A stretch of 64,000 nucleotides of DNA from Labilithrix sp. (GCA_019637195.1 JAHBWA010000002.1:102986-166985); one strand, 5' to 3'. Counted from the first letter of the stretch, positions 1 through 8,888 are shown. Notes: a model not told the origin generated them from the sequence alone. Numbers and translations are program-made.

Positions 1-1185
1 GCCAGGCGAGCCGCTCGCGCGCCGGAACGACGGCAGCTCGGTCTCGGCGAGGCGCGTCGCCTTGGGCGCCGACGGATCGGCGAGGTCCACGATCGAGCAG
101 GCGTTCGACGCTTCGTGCTTCACGACGAACAGCGTCCCGAACGGTCCGGTCTCGACGAGCGTCGGCGACACCTCGCCGAGCGAGGCGCGGGCGCCCGTCG
201 GGGGTGTCCAGGCGTCGAGCTCCTCGCCGCCCCCGGCCGCGCGGCGCTTCACTAGCAGCGTGCTCTGCCCCGACCACGCGTAAGGCGTGCACTCGCCCGG
301 GCTCGTGAGCGCCGAAGAGACCACGCAGCCGTCGAGCACGCGCGGCGAGTGCTCGCCCGTCGTCGAGAACGCGGTGATCGCTCTCGAGCCGTCGTGCTCC
401 CGCCGGAGCACGAACGCGATCCAGCGGCCGTCCGGCGACACCGTCCCTTGCGCGATCGAACGGGCACCCGGCGTAGCGCTGCCGATGTCCTCGAAGACCT
501 CCCCGGGAGGAGGGACGATCTCGTGTCCCGTGACGGCCAGGTCCGGACCGTCGGCGACCGCGAACACGGTCGTTCGAGCGCGGCCCGTGCCGTCGCTCCG
601 CGTGACGACGACGCGATCGCCGCTCGGGGCCCAGCGCGCGCCGCCGGCCGCCTCCCCCGCGGCCAGCGTCACCGTCGCGAGCGAGCCGTCGGGGCGCGGA
701 CGCGCGACAACGACCTCCCCCGTCCGAACGCGTTCGGACGGGAGCCCGAAGCCTTGGATGAGGAGCTGCTCGCGGGTCGGGGACCACTCGCCGCGCCCGG
801 GCGTCACACCGCCCGGGAGCGTCACCGCGATCGGCTCGGACCAGCCCGCCGCGTCGACCCGCCGGAGCTTCATGCGCGGCCCGTCGCGCCCTGGAAGCGT
901 CCAGTAGACGAGCCACCGGCCGCTCGGCGAGGGAAAGAGCGGCTCGAGGACGGTCTCGTCGAGGACCTCTTGCCGGAGCGTCCCCTCGTACACGCGATGC
1001 GCCGTGAGCTCGAAGCGACGCTCGCTGTCGAGGGTCAGCAGCCACGGCGTCGAGACGTCCAGGGCGGGACCGGGCGCGGCAACCTCGCCTCCACAGCCCG
1101 CGCCCCCGACAGCGACCGCCGCAGTCAGGCCGAGCCCGATCGCGCAGGCCACCCTCGCCGGTCCCCCGCTCCCGCGCGTACCCAT
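1..1185 (-). CDS. Partial secreted lipoprotein with a WD40/PD40-like beta-propeller (C-terminus off window)
   Basis: This minus-strand reading frame stays open to the left edge, so the C-terminus is missing. From the ATG at 1185 the protein begins with a short basic segment, a hydrophobic stretch and a lipobox ending GAGC, so it should be an exported lipoprotein. An in-frame ATG at 1221 would add 12 residues before the signal peptide; the 1185 start gives the better signal. The visible 395 residues contain repeated blocks of the form 'SPxGRWLVYW', 'APSGDRVVVTRSDG' and 'SPDGRWIAFVLRR', typical of TolB/PD40-type propeller blades. It probably acts as a periplasmic or outer-membrane propeller; no ligand can be named. 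It is divergent from the Cys-rich lipoprotein at 1365. The propeller assignment rests on motif spacing only. Confidence 0.75.
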   Translation of the reverse strand, partial: MGTRGSGGPARVACAIGLGLTAAVAVGGAGCGGEVAAPGPALDVSTPWLLTLDSERRFELTAHRVYEGTLRQEVLDETVLEPLFPSPSGRWLVYWTLPGRDGPRMKLRRVDAAGWSEPIAVTLPGGVTPGRGEWSPTREQLLIQGFGLPSERVRTGEVVVARPRPDGSLATVTLAAGEAAGGARWAPSGDRVVVTRSDGTGRARTTVFAVADGPDLAVTGHEIVPPPGEVFEDIGSATPGARSIAQGTVSPDGRWIAFVLRREHDGSRAITAFSTTGEHSPRVLDGCVVSSALTSPGECTPYAWSGQSTLLVKRRAAGGGEELDAWTPPTGARASLGEVSPTLVETGPFGTLFVVKHEASNACSIVDLADPSAPKATRLAETELPSFRRASGSPG

Positions 1186-1364
1186 GGACTCCGGTCGCTC
1201 TGTCGCGGTGAAGCGGGTCATCACGCCGAGCGTACGACGCTCGACGCAAACGTCGAGCGCAGCGCGGGCAGACGGCCCCGGAGCTTCGCGCATCAGAGCG
1301 GTCGGTCTCCTCGGCGGGGGCCGCGCTCGACCGCGACGTCGTCTCCGAGTAGCCTGACAAGCTC

Positions 1365-2201
1365 ATGAGCCTCGCGCGGAACACGGCGAGCGCATGCTGC
1401 GCCGGCGCTTTGTCGGTCGTGCTCGCGTGTCAGGACTCCTCGCGCGAGCGGGACGCGCGAGACGTCGAGCGCGACGCGCGACGGGACGCGTGCGTCGCGC
1501 TCACGCTGCCCCCGGCGTGCGAGCCGCCCCTCGATGTCGGAACGGCGGAGGAGGTGGTGCGCTTGATCGGCGCCCTCGCGGAGTCCGTCGAGGGCCCGCT
1601 CTCGCATGCGCACGGCGAGGCGCTCCGCCCTACGCGCGATCTCCGCTTCACCGCGCCCGTCGAGCTGGAGGTCGCGCCGTTCGTCCAGCGCGAACGGTGC
1701 CCCGCGGCGACGGAAGAGGAGGACCGAGAGGCCCCCGTCTTCCCGTGCACCGAGACCTGGCGGTTCAGCAGCGAGAAGACGACCGAGTGGCGGAACCTGG
1801 TGGACCCCCCGCTACCGTCGCTCCCGTTTCCTCCCGGTGTCGCGTGCAAGTCCAGCGACTGCAGTGAGCTGACGGTCGCGCCCGGTACCGTCGTCCGATT
1901 CCAGCGCGGAGTCGAGTTGCACGGCTTCACCGCGACCTACTTGCACACAGTACGGGTCGCCCGCCCCTGCACGGAGCCGTGCGGCGCCGACGAGCTGCGC
2001 TGTACGACCGCGACGACATGCATCGCGGAGAGCGCGTTCTGCCTCCTCTGCCAAGGCGGCTCGAACGCAGAGTGCGCCTGCCACACCGTCTGCGACGCGA
2101 CGCCGGAGGAGACGGACTGCTCCTACGCGCGCTCGGACGACTTGAGAATGCGTGGGACGTGCCGCGCGGGAGCCTGCTCCCCGGGGCAGGCTCCGCGCTG
2201 A
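1365..2201 (+). CDS. Cysteine-rich putative lipoprotein, unknown function
   Basis: 278 residues from an ATG. The first 22 residues form a short hydrophobic segment ending VVLAC, consistent with a type II signal peptide. The mature part is acidic and polar. Its last third is cysteine-rich, with clustered Cys in segments such as 'CGADELRCTTATTC' and 'CLLCQGG', suggesting a disulfide-stabilised exported domain. No known family was recognised. It stands alone: divergent from the propeller lipoprotein on the left and 231 bp from the sigma-factor operon on the right. Codon use is GC3-rich like its neighbours, which supports it being a real gene. Confidence 0.7.
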   Translation: MSLARNTASACCAGALSVVLACQDSSRERDARDVERDARRDACVALTLPPACEPPLDVGTAEEVVRLIGALAESVEGPLSHAHGEALRPTRDLRFTAPVELEVAPFVQRERCPAATEEEDREAPVFPCTETWRFSSEKTTEWRNLVDPPLPSLPFPPGVACKSSDCSELTVAPGTVVRFQRGVELHGFTATYLHTVRVARPCTEPCGADELRCTTATTCIAESAFCLLCQGGSNAECACHTVCDATPEETDCSYARSDDLRMRGTCRAGACSPGQAPR

Positions 2202-2432
2202 TCGCGGCGCCCCGGACAGGTCGGGCGCGGAGCTGCCGCGGCATCGCGCTTGACCGGCCCTCGGCACTCGCGTTTTCTGTTCAATCGAGGAGCGGGCGTC
2301 CAATCGCGGATCGGCGGCCGGGTGCGTGCGGTGAGAGCAATCGACGAGCTCGTCTCGGTGCGTCACGAGACGCTTCGTGTCGGGCCATGAGCCGTCGCGC
2401 GACGTTCCGGCCACTTTCGAGTTAGGGCCTCC

Positions 2433-3071
2433 GTGTCCCGCGATCGACCCTCCACGAAGACTCCTCCTCCGGCGCCGAGCGAGCACGGTACGCCGGCGGC
2501 CCGCAAGCTCGTGTCGGGCCTGGCAGCGCGCGACGCGGCGGCCGAGCGCGAGCTCCTCGACCGCTACACGGTGCATGTCGAGCGCGTCATCGCCCGGATC
2601 ACCGGGCGGCTCGACGTCGACGATCTCACGCAAGAGGTGTTCATCCGCGTCGTCGCTCGGATCGCCAAGCTCCGCGACCCCGACAGCCTTCCTGGGTACG
2701 TGACCCAGGTCGCCGTCTTCGTCGCGCGCGAGGCGCTCCGCGCCCGACGTCGCAGGCGATGGCTCATCTTCCTCGCGCCGGCGGCGCTGCCCGAGGTCCA
2801 CGCGCCGGCGGCCTCCGAGGACGTGAAATCGGCGATCGACGCGTTCTACCGGCTCGTCGATCGGCTCGAGCCCGACGAGCGGATCTCGTTCTTGCTGCGG
2901 CACGTCGAAGGGCTCGAGCTCACGGAGGTGGCCGACGCGTGCGGAGTCTCGCTCGCGACCACGAAGCGCCGGCTCGCGGCCGCGGAGCGCCTCTTCAAGG
3001 CGCACGCCGAGGGCGTCCCCGATCTCGAGACCTGGCTCGCTCGGAGCCCCAAGTGGGCAAAGGCGACCTGA
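2433..3071 (+). CDS. ECF-type RNA polymerase sigma factor
   Basis: 212 residues from a GTG start. A disordered Pro-rich N-terminus of about 25 residues is followed by sigma region 2 (about residues 30-110, including 'DVDDLTQEVFIRVVARI') and by region 4 (about residues 145-195, 'LEPDERISFLLRHVEGLELTEVADACGVS'-type helix-turn-helix, split here). Regions 1 and 3 are absent, which defines an ECF sigma. It should direct RNA polymerase to a dedicated regulon that often includes its own operon. The FecR-domain gene starts 2 bp after the stop, so the two are almost certainly co-transcribed, and the downstream product probably controls or is controlled by this sigma. The GTG has only a weak upstream purine stretch. 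Confidence 0.9.
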   Translation: MSRDRPSTKTPPPAPSEHGTPAARKLVSGLAARDAAAERELLDRYTVHVERVIARITGRLDVDDLTQEVFIRVVARIAKLRDPDSLPGYVTQVAVFVAREALRARRRRRWLIFLAPAALPEVHAPAASEDVKSAIDAFYRLVDRLEPDERISFLLRHVEGLELTEVADACGVSLATTKRRLAAAERLFKAHAEGVPDLETWLARSPKWAKAT

Positions 3072-3073
3072 AC

Positions 3074-4279
3074 ATGCGCGAGGACGTCGAGCAGATCACC
3101 TCCGCGGTGCGCGTCGAGCTGGACCGCGCGCTCGCCGAGCGCGAAGCGACCCGGGCGCCGCTCGACGAGCGAGTCGCTGCCTTTCGCGCCTCGCGACTCG
3201 CGGCCGAACGAGCTCGCGCGCATCGCGTGTGGGCCGCGGCCGGCGCGGCGCTCGCCGTCGCGGCCGGCGCCCTGTTCTTCCTGCGCGGGCCCCGCTCGCC
3301 GGAGCGGACCGTTCTCTCGTTCACCGTCGGGGACGGCGCCGGCGAGCTCGGCGCGCCCATCGCCCCGTCGACGAGCGCGGTCCCGCTGCGGTTCTCGGAC
3401 GGCAGCGAGATCGACCTCCACGCAGCTTCGACCATACGCGTGGCCTCGACCACGACGTCCGGCGCGGAGGTCGTGCTGGAACGCGGCACCATCCGCACAC
3501 ACGTCGTTCCTCGCGCCGGGAATCGCTGGACGATCGCCGCAGGACCGTACCGCGTGCAGGTGAAGGGGACCCGCTTCGACACCGAATGGGATCCGACCAC
3601 GCAGAGACTCCGCGTGACGATGCAAGAAGGACGCGTGCTCGTCACGGGCGGTTGCCTGGACGGCGCGCGCGAGCTCGGAGCGGGCGATGTCAGCGAGGTG
3701 AGCTGCCCGGTGGCGGCGGCGACGCCGGTGGAGGCGCCGTCGCCCGACGCGAACGGAGATCGAGCGAGCGCCTCGCCGCCGAGCGCAGCAGCTGCGACCG
3801 CGAGCATCGCGGCGCACGGGAGTCACTCGGCGGAGCGGCCGGCGGCCGTCGCTCCGCCGTCGCCGGAGCGGCGGGCGGCGCCGGCGTCGGCTGAAGACGT
3901 GATCGCTTCAGGAACCGCAGAGGAGACGATGGGCCTGGCGGAGACCTCGCGGCACGCCGGGCGCTTCGACACCGCCGAACGCGCTTACCGCGCCGTCCGC
4001 GCTCGGTTCTCGGGCAGCGCGCACGCCGCGACGGCGACGTTCCTCCTCGCGCGGATGCTCGCCGACGATCGCCGCGGCGCCGAAGCCGAGCCGCTCTTCC
4101 TCGAGTACACGCGCCTCGCGCCCGACGGCGCGTTCGCCGAGGCGGCCTGGGGCCGACTCGTGGAGCTCGCGCGCGCGCGCGGCGACGTCGCGCTCGCTCG
4201 CGCGCGCGCGCGCTTTTACGTCGACAGCTTCCCCAACGGCGCGTCGATCGACGTCGCGCGGGACTCGCTGGCGAAATGA
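3074..4279 (+). CDS. FecR-domain membrane protein with C-terminal TPR-like region (putative anti-sigma/sigma regulator)
   Basis: 401 residues from ATG 3074, two bases after the sigma stop. The cytoplasmic N-terminus (1-50) is charged. A single membrane segment follows (about 52-70, 'VWAAAGAALAVAAGALFFL'), then a FecR-type beta domain (about 75-215) with the recognisable blocks 'FSDGSEIDLHAAST', 'GTIRTHVVPRAG' and 'GPYRVQVKGTRFDTEWD'. After a long Ala/Pro-rich linker the C-terminal 120 residues are helical and repeat-like ('RHAGRFDTAERAYRAVRARF', 'GRLVELARARGDVALARARA'), resembling TPRs. The layout fits an ECF anti-sigma/regulator that senses an envelope signal. The stop overlaps the next start by 4 bp (ATGA), so translation is coupled to the barrel-like protein. 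Confidence 0.85.
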   Translation: MREDVEQITSAVRVELDRALAEREATRAPLDERVAAFRASRLAAERARAHRVWAAAGAALAVAAGALFFLRGPRSPERTVLSFTVGDGAGELGAPIAPSTSAVPLRFSDGSEIDLHAASTIRVASTTTSGAEVVLERGTIRTHVVPRAGNRWTIAAGPYRVQVKGTRFDTEWDPTTQRLRVTMQEGRVLVTGGCLDGARELGAGDVSEVSCPVAAATPVEAPSPDANGDRASASPPSAAAATASIAAHGSHSAERPAAVAPPSPERRAAPASAEDVIASGTAEETMGLAETSRHAGRFDTAERAYRAVRARFSGSAHAATATFLLARMLADDRRGAEAEPLFLEYTRLAPDGAFAEAAWGRLVELARARGDVALARARARFYVDSFPNGASIDVARDSLAK

Positions 4280-5226
4280 TCCATGCGCTCGCTCTCGGCG
4301 CCGTCGGCACGTGCGCGGTGGTGATGGTCGGCGACGGCAGCTCGTTCGCGAATCGCGTCCTGGGCGAGCTCGCGTCGAGCATGGCGTGCGTCGACGTGGC
4401 GACCGACGACGCGCCGGAGGAGAGCCGAACGAAGGTCCGCGTCGTCACGCGGCGCCGCACGGAGATCTGGGACCGCGGGGCGCTCACGAAGGTCCTGATG
4501 CTCGAAGGCAAGGACGAAGTCGTCGACGCGGTGAAGGTGGCGGAGCACGTACGCGCGCGGGTGCTCGCCCCCGCGCCGTCCGCCGCGAGCGCGCCGCCGC
4601 AGCCGATCGCGTCGAGCGACGCGGCGGGGGCTGCGCCGATGTCGGCAGGCGCCCCGGCGGCGCCGACATCGGTCGACGCGCCGGCGGCGCAGAGCGGCGA
4701 GCCCACTCGGCCCCGCCTCGCGTTCGCGGGTGGTATCGGCCCGACCCTCGACGCCGGCGCGGTGGGGCTCGGTGCGCGCGTCGCGGTGCGCTCCCGCGTC
4801 GCCGGGGTGTTCGGCGCGGGCGCGATGGCCATCGCGCCGCTCGTCGCGGCGACGATCCGCGGAAACGAGAGCGACGTCGACGCGGAGGTCTCGACCATCG
4901 CATGCGGCCCGGTGGTCGATATGGAGCTGCGCGTCCCGCGGACCTCGCTGACCGGCTCCCTCGGCTTGGCCGCCTTGCTCACGTACACGCGCGCGACGGG
5001 CTTCGCGAACCCCCTGTTCCGCGTGCGACGCGACGGAGAGACGCGCTTCACGCCGACGCTGACCGCTTCCGCGGCCTACTTCGTCCAGCCTCACCTGGCG
5101 TTCGAGCTCGCGGGTGGGCTCGGTGTATCCGTCCCCGACATCGAGATTCGGTTCGACGGTAGATCGGTCGCGCGCTGGGGCATGCCCTACGTGTTCAGCA
5201 GCGGTGGGATCCGAATCGCCTTCTGA
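4276..5226 (+). CDS. Putative outer-membrane beta-barrel protein of the ECF sigma operon
   Basis: 316 residues; the ATG lies inside the stop of the FecR gene (4-bp overlap). An N-terminal hydrophobic segment is followed by a short domain (about 20-95) and an Ala/Pro linker. The C-terminal 170 residues alternate hydrophobic and polar residues in strand-like blocks ('LAFAGGIGPTLDAGAVGLG', 'TPTLTASAAYFVQPHLAFE') and end in phenylalanine, a hallmark of barrels handled by the BAM machinery. No family name can be given. As the third member of the sigma/FecR operon it may be the surface arm of a signalling relay similar in logic, but not in sequence, to FecA-FecR-FecI. That role is inference. Confidence 0.7.
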   Translation: MIHALALGAVGTCAVVMVGDGSSFANRVLGELASSMACVDVATDDAPEESRTKVRVVTRRRTEIWDRGALTKVLMLEGKDEVVDAVKVAEHVRARVLAPAPSAASAPPQPIASSDAAGAAPMSAGAPAAPTSVDAPAAQSGEPTRPRLAFAGGIGPTLDAGAVGLGARVAVRSRVAGVFGAGAMAIAPLVAATIRGNESDVDAEVSTIACGPVVDMELRVPRTSLTGSLGLAALLTYTRATGFANPLFRVRRDGETRFTPTLTASAAYFVQPHLAFELAGGLGVSVPDIEIRFDGRSVARWGMPYVFSSGGIRIAF

Positions 5227-5269
5227 CGTGAGCCGTGGCCTCGACTCGCGGCCACCTCTCTTCCGTCAG
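5223..5269. terminator. Nested perfect inverted repeats after the sigma operon (candidate terminator)
   Basis: An outer pair CTGACG (5223-5228) / CGTCAG (5264-5269) encloses an inner pair GTGGCC (5235-5240) / GGCCAC (5250-5255). The outer arm begins inside the last codons of the barrel gene. The structure lies between the sigma operon and the lipoprotein at 5287. There is no U-run, so intrinsic termination is only plausible. Confidence 0.4.
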
Positions 5270-5286
5270 GGAAAACTGCCGAGGGC

Positions 5287-6600
5287 ATGCTCATGAAGAT
5301 TGTTCTTTCGCGCCCCATCGTCGTCTTGGTGCTCGCGTTCGCGGCCGCGTGCGGGAGCCTCGATCCCGTCGGTCCCCAGAACACGACCGGGGGAGAGGAC
5401 GGAGGTGTCGACGGAGGCAACACTGACGGCGGGGGCGAGACACCGGAGGCCGGATCGCTCGCGATCACCACCCAACCATCGCCGGAGGCGCAGTCGGGCG
5501 CGCACTTTCTCGAGCAACCGTCCGTGCAGCTTCGAGACACGGGCGACGTCGCGGCCCTCGTCTCCGGAGTCCAAGTCACCGCCGCGCTCGCGACGGGCGC
5601 GGGCACCCTCGGGGGTACGCTCACGGCGACCACGGACGCCACCGGTACCGCTGCGTTCACGGACCTCTACATCGACGGCGACGGCGCTCACACCCTGCGC
5701 TTCACGACGCCCGGGAGGACCGAAGCGGTCTCCGAGACGGTGACCGTCGCGAAGTCACCGACCATCACGCGGTTCGCGCGCTTCTCCCACACCATCTCGA
5801 ACTACCCGGGGAAGGTCGACGTCTGCCTCGAGGTCGACGGCGCCGCGGGGGCCACCCCCGTCGATCGAGCCGGCTTCCCGGACGGGATCCCCTACGGCGG
5901 GACCTCGGCCTACGTCGCGGTGACGAGCCTGGCGAGGGATTCGCTCGTGTACAGGATGTATCCGGCGCCGCTCACGGCCTGCCCGCCGGCGGGCTCGCCG
6001 ATCCAGCCTCTCGTCGTCGGAATGATCGCGTGGGGCGCGGCGATCACGACCGACATGGACGGCTCGCACTGGGGCGCGGCGCCGGCGGGAGTGACGGCGA
6101 TTCCGCCCGGCGATCCGGCGAGCGTCTGCGGCCCGATGATGAACGAGGCGTGCTCCGCCTCGAACTACTCGACGGGATACTGGGTCGAGGACCGGCCGGA
6201 TCCGACGCCGGACGCGGGGAAGGCGAGCGTCGCGCTCTCGAGCCTGTTCCGCGGAGGGGCGAGCCCCCTCTACACCGTCTGCTACGATCCCGACGGTGAC
6301 GGTCCAGACCCGGGAGTGCTGCTCTTCGATATGGAGCTCGACGGGCTCCTCGTCGGCCATCGGTCCGTGCCTCCGTTGACGGGGGGACGCCTGATGGTGT
6401 TCCAGGGATCGGCCTACCCCTGCTCGACTGCGTCGCCCACCATGGCGATCGCGGTGCAAGACCTCCCCGCGACCGCGGGAGACGGCGCCGTCGCGTCCCT
6501 CCCCGCAGGCGCCGTGGGGCGCCTCCTGCTCGTCGGTCAGACCCTCGTCCCGCCCTCGGGCTCCTACGCGGTCCCGCGGATCATCCTCATCGGCCCGTAG
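5287..6600 (+). CDS. Secreted lipoprotein with bacterial Ig-like (Big-type) domain
   Basis: 437 residues. The N-terminal 'IVVLVLAFAAACGS' is a clear lipobox. After an Asp/Gly-rich linker, residues of about 58-155 form an Ig-like fold: 'QPSVQLRDTGDVAALVSGVQV' and 'TLTATTDATGTAAFTDLYIDG', the pattern of invasin-type/Big domains. The remainder (about 160-437) is a beta-rich region of unknown family with recurring 'RFSHTISNYPGKVDVCLEVDG' and 'PLYTVCYDPDGDG' blocks, reminiscent of DUF4397-like extracellular modules, though this is weak. Probably a surface or outer-membrane lipoprotein. GAGG just upstream of the ATG may serve as the ribosome-binding site. No linked partner gene is evident. Confidence 0.75.
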   Translation: MLMKIVLSRPIVVLVLAFAAACGSLDPVGPQNTTGGEDGGVDGGNTDGGGETPEAGSLAITTQPSPEAQSGAHFLEQPSVQLRDTGDVAALVSGVQVTAALATGAGTLGGTLTATTDATGTAAFTDLYIDGDGAHTLRFTTPGRTEAVSETVTVAKSPTITRFARFSHTISNYPGKVDVCLEVDGAAGATPVDRAGFPDGIPYGGTSAYVAVTSLARDSLVYRMYPAPLTACPPAGSPIQPLVVGMIAWGAAITTDMDGSHWGAAPAGVTAIPPGDPASVCGPMMNEACSASNYSTGYWVEDRPDPTPDAGKASVALSSLFRGGASPLYTVCYDPDGDGPDPGVLLFDMELDGLLVGHRSVPPLTGGRLMVFQGSAYPCSTASPTMAIAVQDLPATAGDGAVASLPAGAVGRLLLVGQTLVPPSGSYAVPRIILIGP

Positions 6601-6696
6601 CCGACCGCGAGCCGTGATGGACGCGCCCCGCCCATGCGCTCGGCCTGCGCGCGCCTGGGCGAGGTGCGCCGCGCGGGACTCGCTCCCCGATGCCCG

Positions 6697-7254
6697 CTAC
6701 TCGGTGATCGCGCGGACCACGCGGCAGGGGTTGCCGGCGGCGAACACACCCTCGGGCACGTCGCGTGTCACGACGCTGCCAGCGCCGATGACCGCGCGCG
6801 AGCCGATCCGGACGCCGGGCAGGATGAGCGCGCCTCCGCCGACCCAGACGTCGGAGCCGATCTCGACGGGCTTGCCGAGCTCCTTCGTCCTCCGCAGCTC
6901 GGCGTCGAACGGGTGGAGGGCCGTGTAGATCTGAACGGCCGGACCGAACAGCGAATAGCTCCCGATCCGCACCGAGCACACGTCGAGCACGACGCAGTTG
7001 AAGTTGAAGAACACGCGCTCGCCGAGCTCGATGTTCGAGCCGTAGTCGCAGAAGAACGGCGGCTGCATCCCGACGGTGTCGCCGCCCTCGCCGAGGAGCT
7101 CACAGAGGATGCGACGACGCTCCTCGCGCTCCGCCTCGCGCGTCGCGTTCAGCGCCTGGCAGAGGTCTCGCGCACGATCACGCGCGGCGACCAGCTCCGG
7201 ATCCGCCGGATCATAGAGCTCCCCAGCAAGCATCTTGTCGCGTTCGGTCGTCAT
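6697..7254 (-). CDS. maa: Maltose O-acetyltransferase-like hexapeptide acetyltransferase
   Basis: 185 residues from the ATG at 7254, the usual length of the family. The N-terminal helix bundle (MTTERDKMLAGELYDPADPEL) is the Maa/NodL/LacA signature cap. From residue 70 onwards left-handed beta-helix repeats appear ('FNFNCVVLDVCSVRIGSYS', 'VWVGGGALILPGVRIGSRAV'), with a likely catalytic His in 'TALHPFDAE'. The enzyme should transfer acetyl from acetyl-CoA to a sugar hydroxyl in the cytoplasm. Its start lies 8 bp after the stop of the lipoprotein at 7263-8438, so the two form one transcription unit. The sugar substrate cannot be inferred, because Maa-type enzymes are broad. Confidence 0.9.
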   Translation of the reverse strand: MTTERDKMLAGELYDPADPELVAARDRARDLCQALNATREAEREERRRILCELLGEGGDTVGMQPPFFCDYGSNIELGERVFFNFNCVVLDVCSVRIGSYSLFGPAVQIYTALHPFDAELRRTKELGKPVEIGSDVWVGGGALILPGVRIGSRAVIGAGSVVTRDVPEGVFAAGNPCRVVRAITE

Positions 7255-7262
7255 CGTGCGGG

Positions 7263-8438
7263 CTACGGGAACGAAGGCCCGTAGTAGGCCACGTCTCTCG
7301 CGATATAGGAGCCTGCTCCCTCTTCCTGGAGCGCGAACAGGTGCATCCCATAGTGGCGCGCCGCCCGCAGGCCGAGCAAGCGGACCGGCTCCCGATCGAC
7401 CTGCTCCCGACAGACGAGCTCGGTGCCCGCGAGGTAGCAGCTGTCGCGGGGCGCGGTCGACGACCTCGGATAGCCGCGCCCGTACCACGACGCGCCGGCG
7501 GACAGCGCGCCGCGCCAGCGCCAGTCCAGAGAGACCGCGGCGTCTTCGATCGCCAGCGCGGCCTCGCCACCGGCGGCGCCGCCCACCAGAACGTGGAGCG
7601 CGTCGGGGGCGTCGTCGCCGTACGCGAGCGCCTCGCCGCGAGCGAGGTGCACGTAGTCGTAGCCATCCGGGAGCGCGAGCTCGTCGCGCACGCCCGCGGC
7701 GTCGGACGTCAGGCGCAGGAGGCTCCACGCTCCGTCACGCTGGAGCACCATGGCGACGCCCGGCGGATCGTCGACCAGCTCGAGCACGCGGCTCGCGCCT
7801 GCGAGCGGCGCGAGCGCGCTCCGCACGAAGCGGCTCGGCGACTCCTCGAGGTAGAGCGCGATGCCCTCCGGATCGCGGAGCATCCACACGGCGCCCCGCG
7901 CGTCGGTCGGACCGATCACGCTCACGACATCGGCCGTAGCGCGACAGCTCGAGGCCGACGTGCAGAAGGCGACCGGCGCACCGATGCCTTCCGGGGTGAC
8001 CGGACGCAAGCTCGCGTCGCTCTCGGCCACGTACACCCGCGGGGGGACGGGCCACGGAGGGTGGTACGGGATGCTGTAGCCATGAAGCGCCGTGAACGCG
8101 GGGCCGTCCCGCTCGAACTTCGCGGCAGCCCCCCACCGGTAGCCCTCGTAGTAGTGCGAACCGGTGCGCAGCCAGAGGCGGTTCTCCGAGCCGAGCACGG
8201 CGTACACGCTCCTGTTGCCGACGACCGCGAGCATCGAGGGAACCTCGTCGAACGGGAGCGGCGCGAAGGAGAACACGGAGCCGCTCGGCTCGGCGACGCT
8301 CGGCCCGGGGACGAAGCCGTACCCGCCGCCGGGTGTCGGCACGACGACCTCACCCTTCTCGTCGCCGTCTGGGCCGTCGTCCCTCGCGCAGGCTGCGAGC
8401 AGGGAGACGCCGACGAGCACGCCCGAGACACCCCGCAT
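7263..8438 (-). CDS. Putative lipoprotein, possibly propeller-like
   Basis: 391 residues starting at 8438. 'GVLVGVSLLAACARD' is a lipobox. The mature protein is beta-rich with repeated segments such as 'VVGNRSVYAVLGSENRLWLR' and 'GVAMVLQRDGAWSLLRLTSD', consistent with a beta-propeller but without diagnostic motifs. Paired cysteines occur near residues 160 ('CTSASSC') and 330. No family recognised. It is co-directional with the acetyltransferase gene (8 bp apart), which may be only a read-through neighbour. Confidence 0.7.
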   Translation of the reverse strand: MRGVSGVLVGVSLLAACARDDGPDGDEKGEVVVPTPGGGYGFVPGPSVAEPSGSVFSFAPLPFDEVPSMLAVVGNRSVYAVLGSENRLWLRTGSHYYEGYRWGAAAKFERDGPAFTALHGYSIPYHPPWPVPPRVYVAESDASLRPVTPEGIGAPVAFCTSASSCRATADVVSVIGPTDARGAVWMLRDPEGIALYLEESPSRFVRSALAPLAGASRVLELVDDPPGVAMVLQRDGAWSLLRLTSDAAGVRDELALPDGYDYVHLARGEALAYGDDAPDALHVLVGGAAGGEAALAIEDAAVSLDWRWRGALSAGASWYGRGYPRSSTAPRDSCYLAGTELVCREQVDREPVRLLGLRAARHYGMHLFALQEEGAGSYIARDVAYYGPSFP

Positions 8439-8546
8439 CCCACGATGCTAGGCGGAACGTGCCGGCGGTCAAGCGACACGGGGCGCTCACCAGTGACCGC
8501 TTTCGCGCGCGTTCACCTAGCTTCCTAGCGTCAGCGACGAAAGCGA

Positions 8547-8888
8547 TCAGTCGTCGTCTTCCACGAACGCGCGGAGGCGCTCGATCGCGAGGTCCCACTG
8601 CTGCGAGATCTGCGCGAGGTGCTCGCGTGCCGCGTCGAGCGAGCGAGGGTCGAGCGTCCAGACGGTCTCGCGTCCGGAGCGCTCGCCCCGCGCGAGGCCG
8701 GCCGCTTCGAGCACCCGGAGGTGCTTCGTCACGGCCTGCCGCGTGACCTTGGTGCCTTCGGTCAGCCGCGCGATGGATAGCGGTCCGTCATGGCAGAGGC
8801 GCGACACGAGCCGGAGGCGCTGCTCGTCGCCGAGCGCGGCGAAGACGAGCGCCGAGGCCGCGAGCGCCGCGAGCCGGTCACGCCGCAT
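8547..8888 (-). CDS. ArsR/SmtB-family winged-helix transcriptional regulator
   Basis: 113 residues. The middle of the protein is a winged helix: 'ALGDEQRLRLVSRLCHDGPLSIARL' followed by the recognition helix 'KVTRQAVTKHLRVLEAAGLA' and the wing 'RGERSGRETVWTLDP'. There is no Cys-rich metal site, so it belongs to the non-metal ArsR group usually paired with SRPBCC/AHSA1 proteins. The start lies 11 bp inside the end of the SRPBCC gene, so expression is coupled; no separate Shine-Dalgarno sequence is visible. It probably autoregulates the pair. Confidence 0.9.
   Translation of the reverse strand: MRRDRLAALAASALVFAALGDEQRLRLVSRLCHDGPLSIARLTEGTKVTRQAVTKHLRVLEAAGLARGERSGRETVWTLDPRSLDAAREHLAQISQQWDLAIERLRAFVEDDD

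Noticed and set aside
287..1368. Long plus-strand open frames over the first kilobase
   Set aside because: They are antisense to the propeller lipoprotein, whose minus-strand frame has a lipobox and propeller motifs; the plus frames have no motif.
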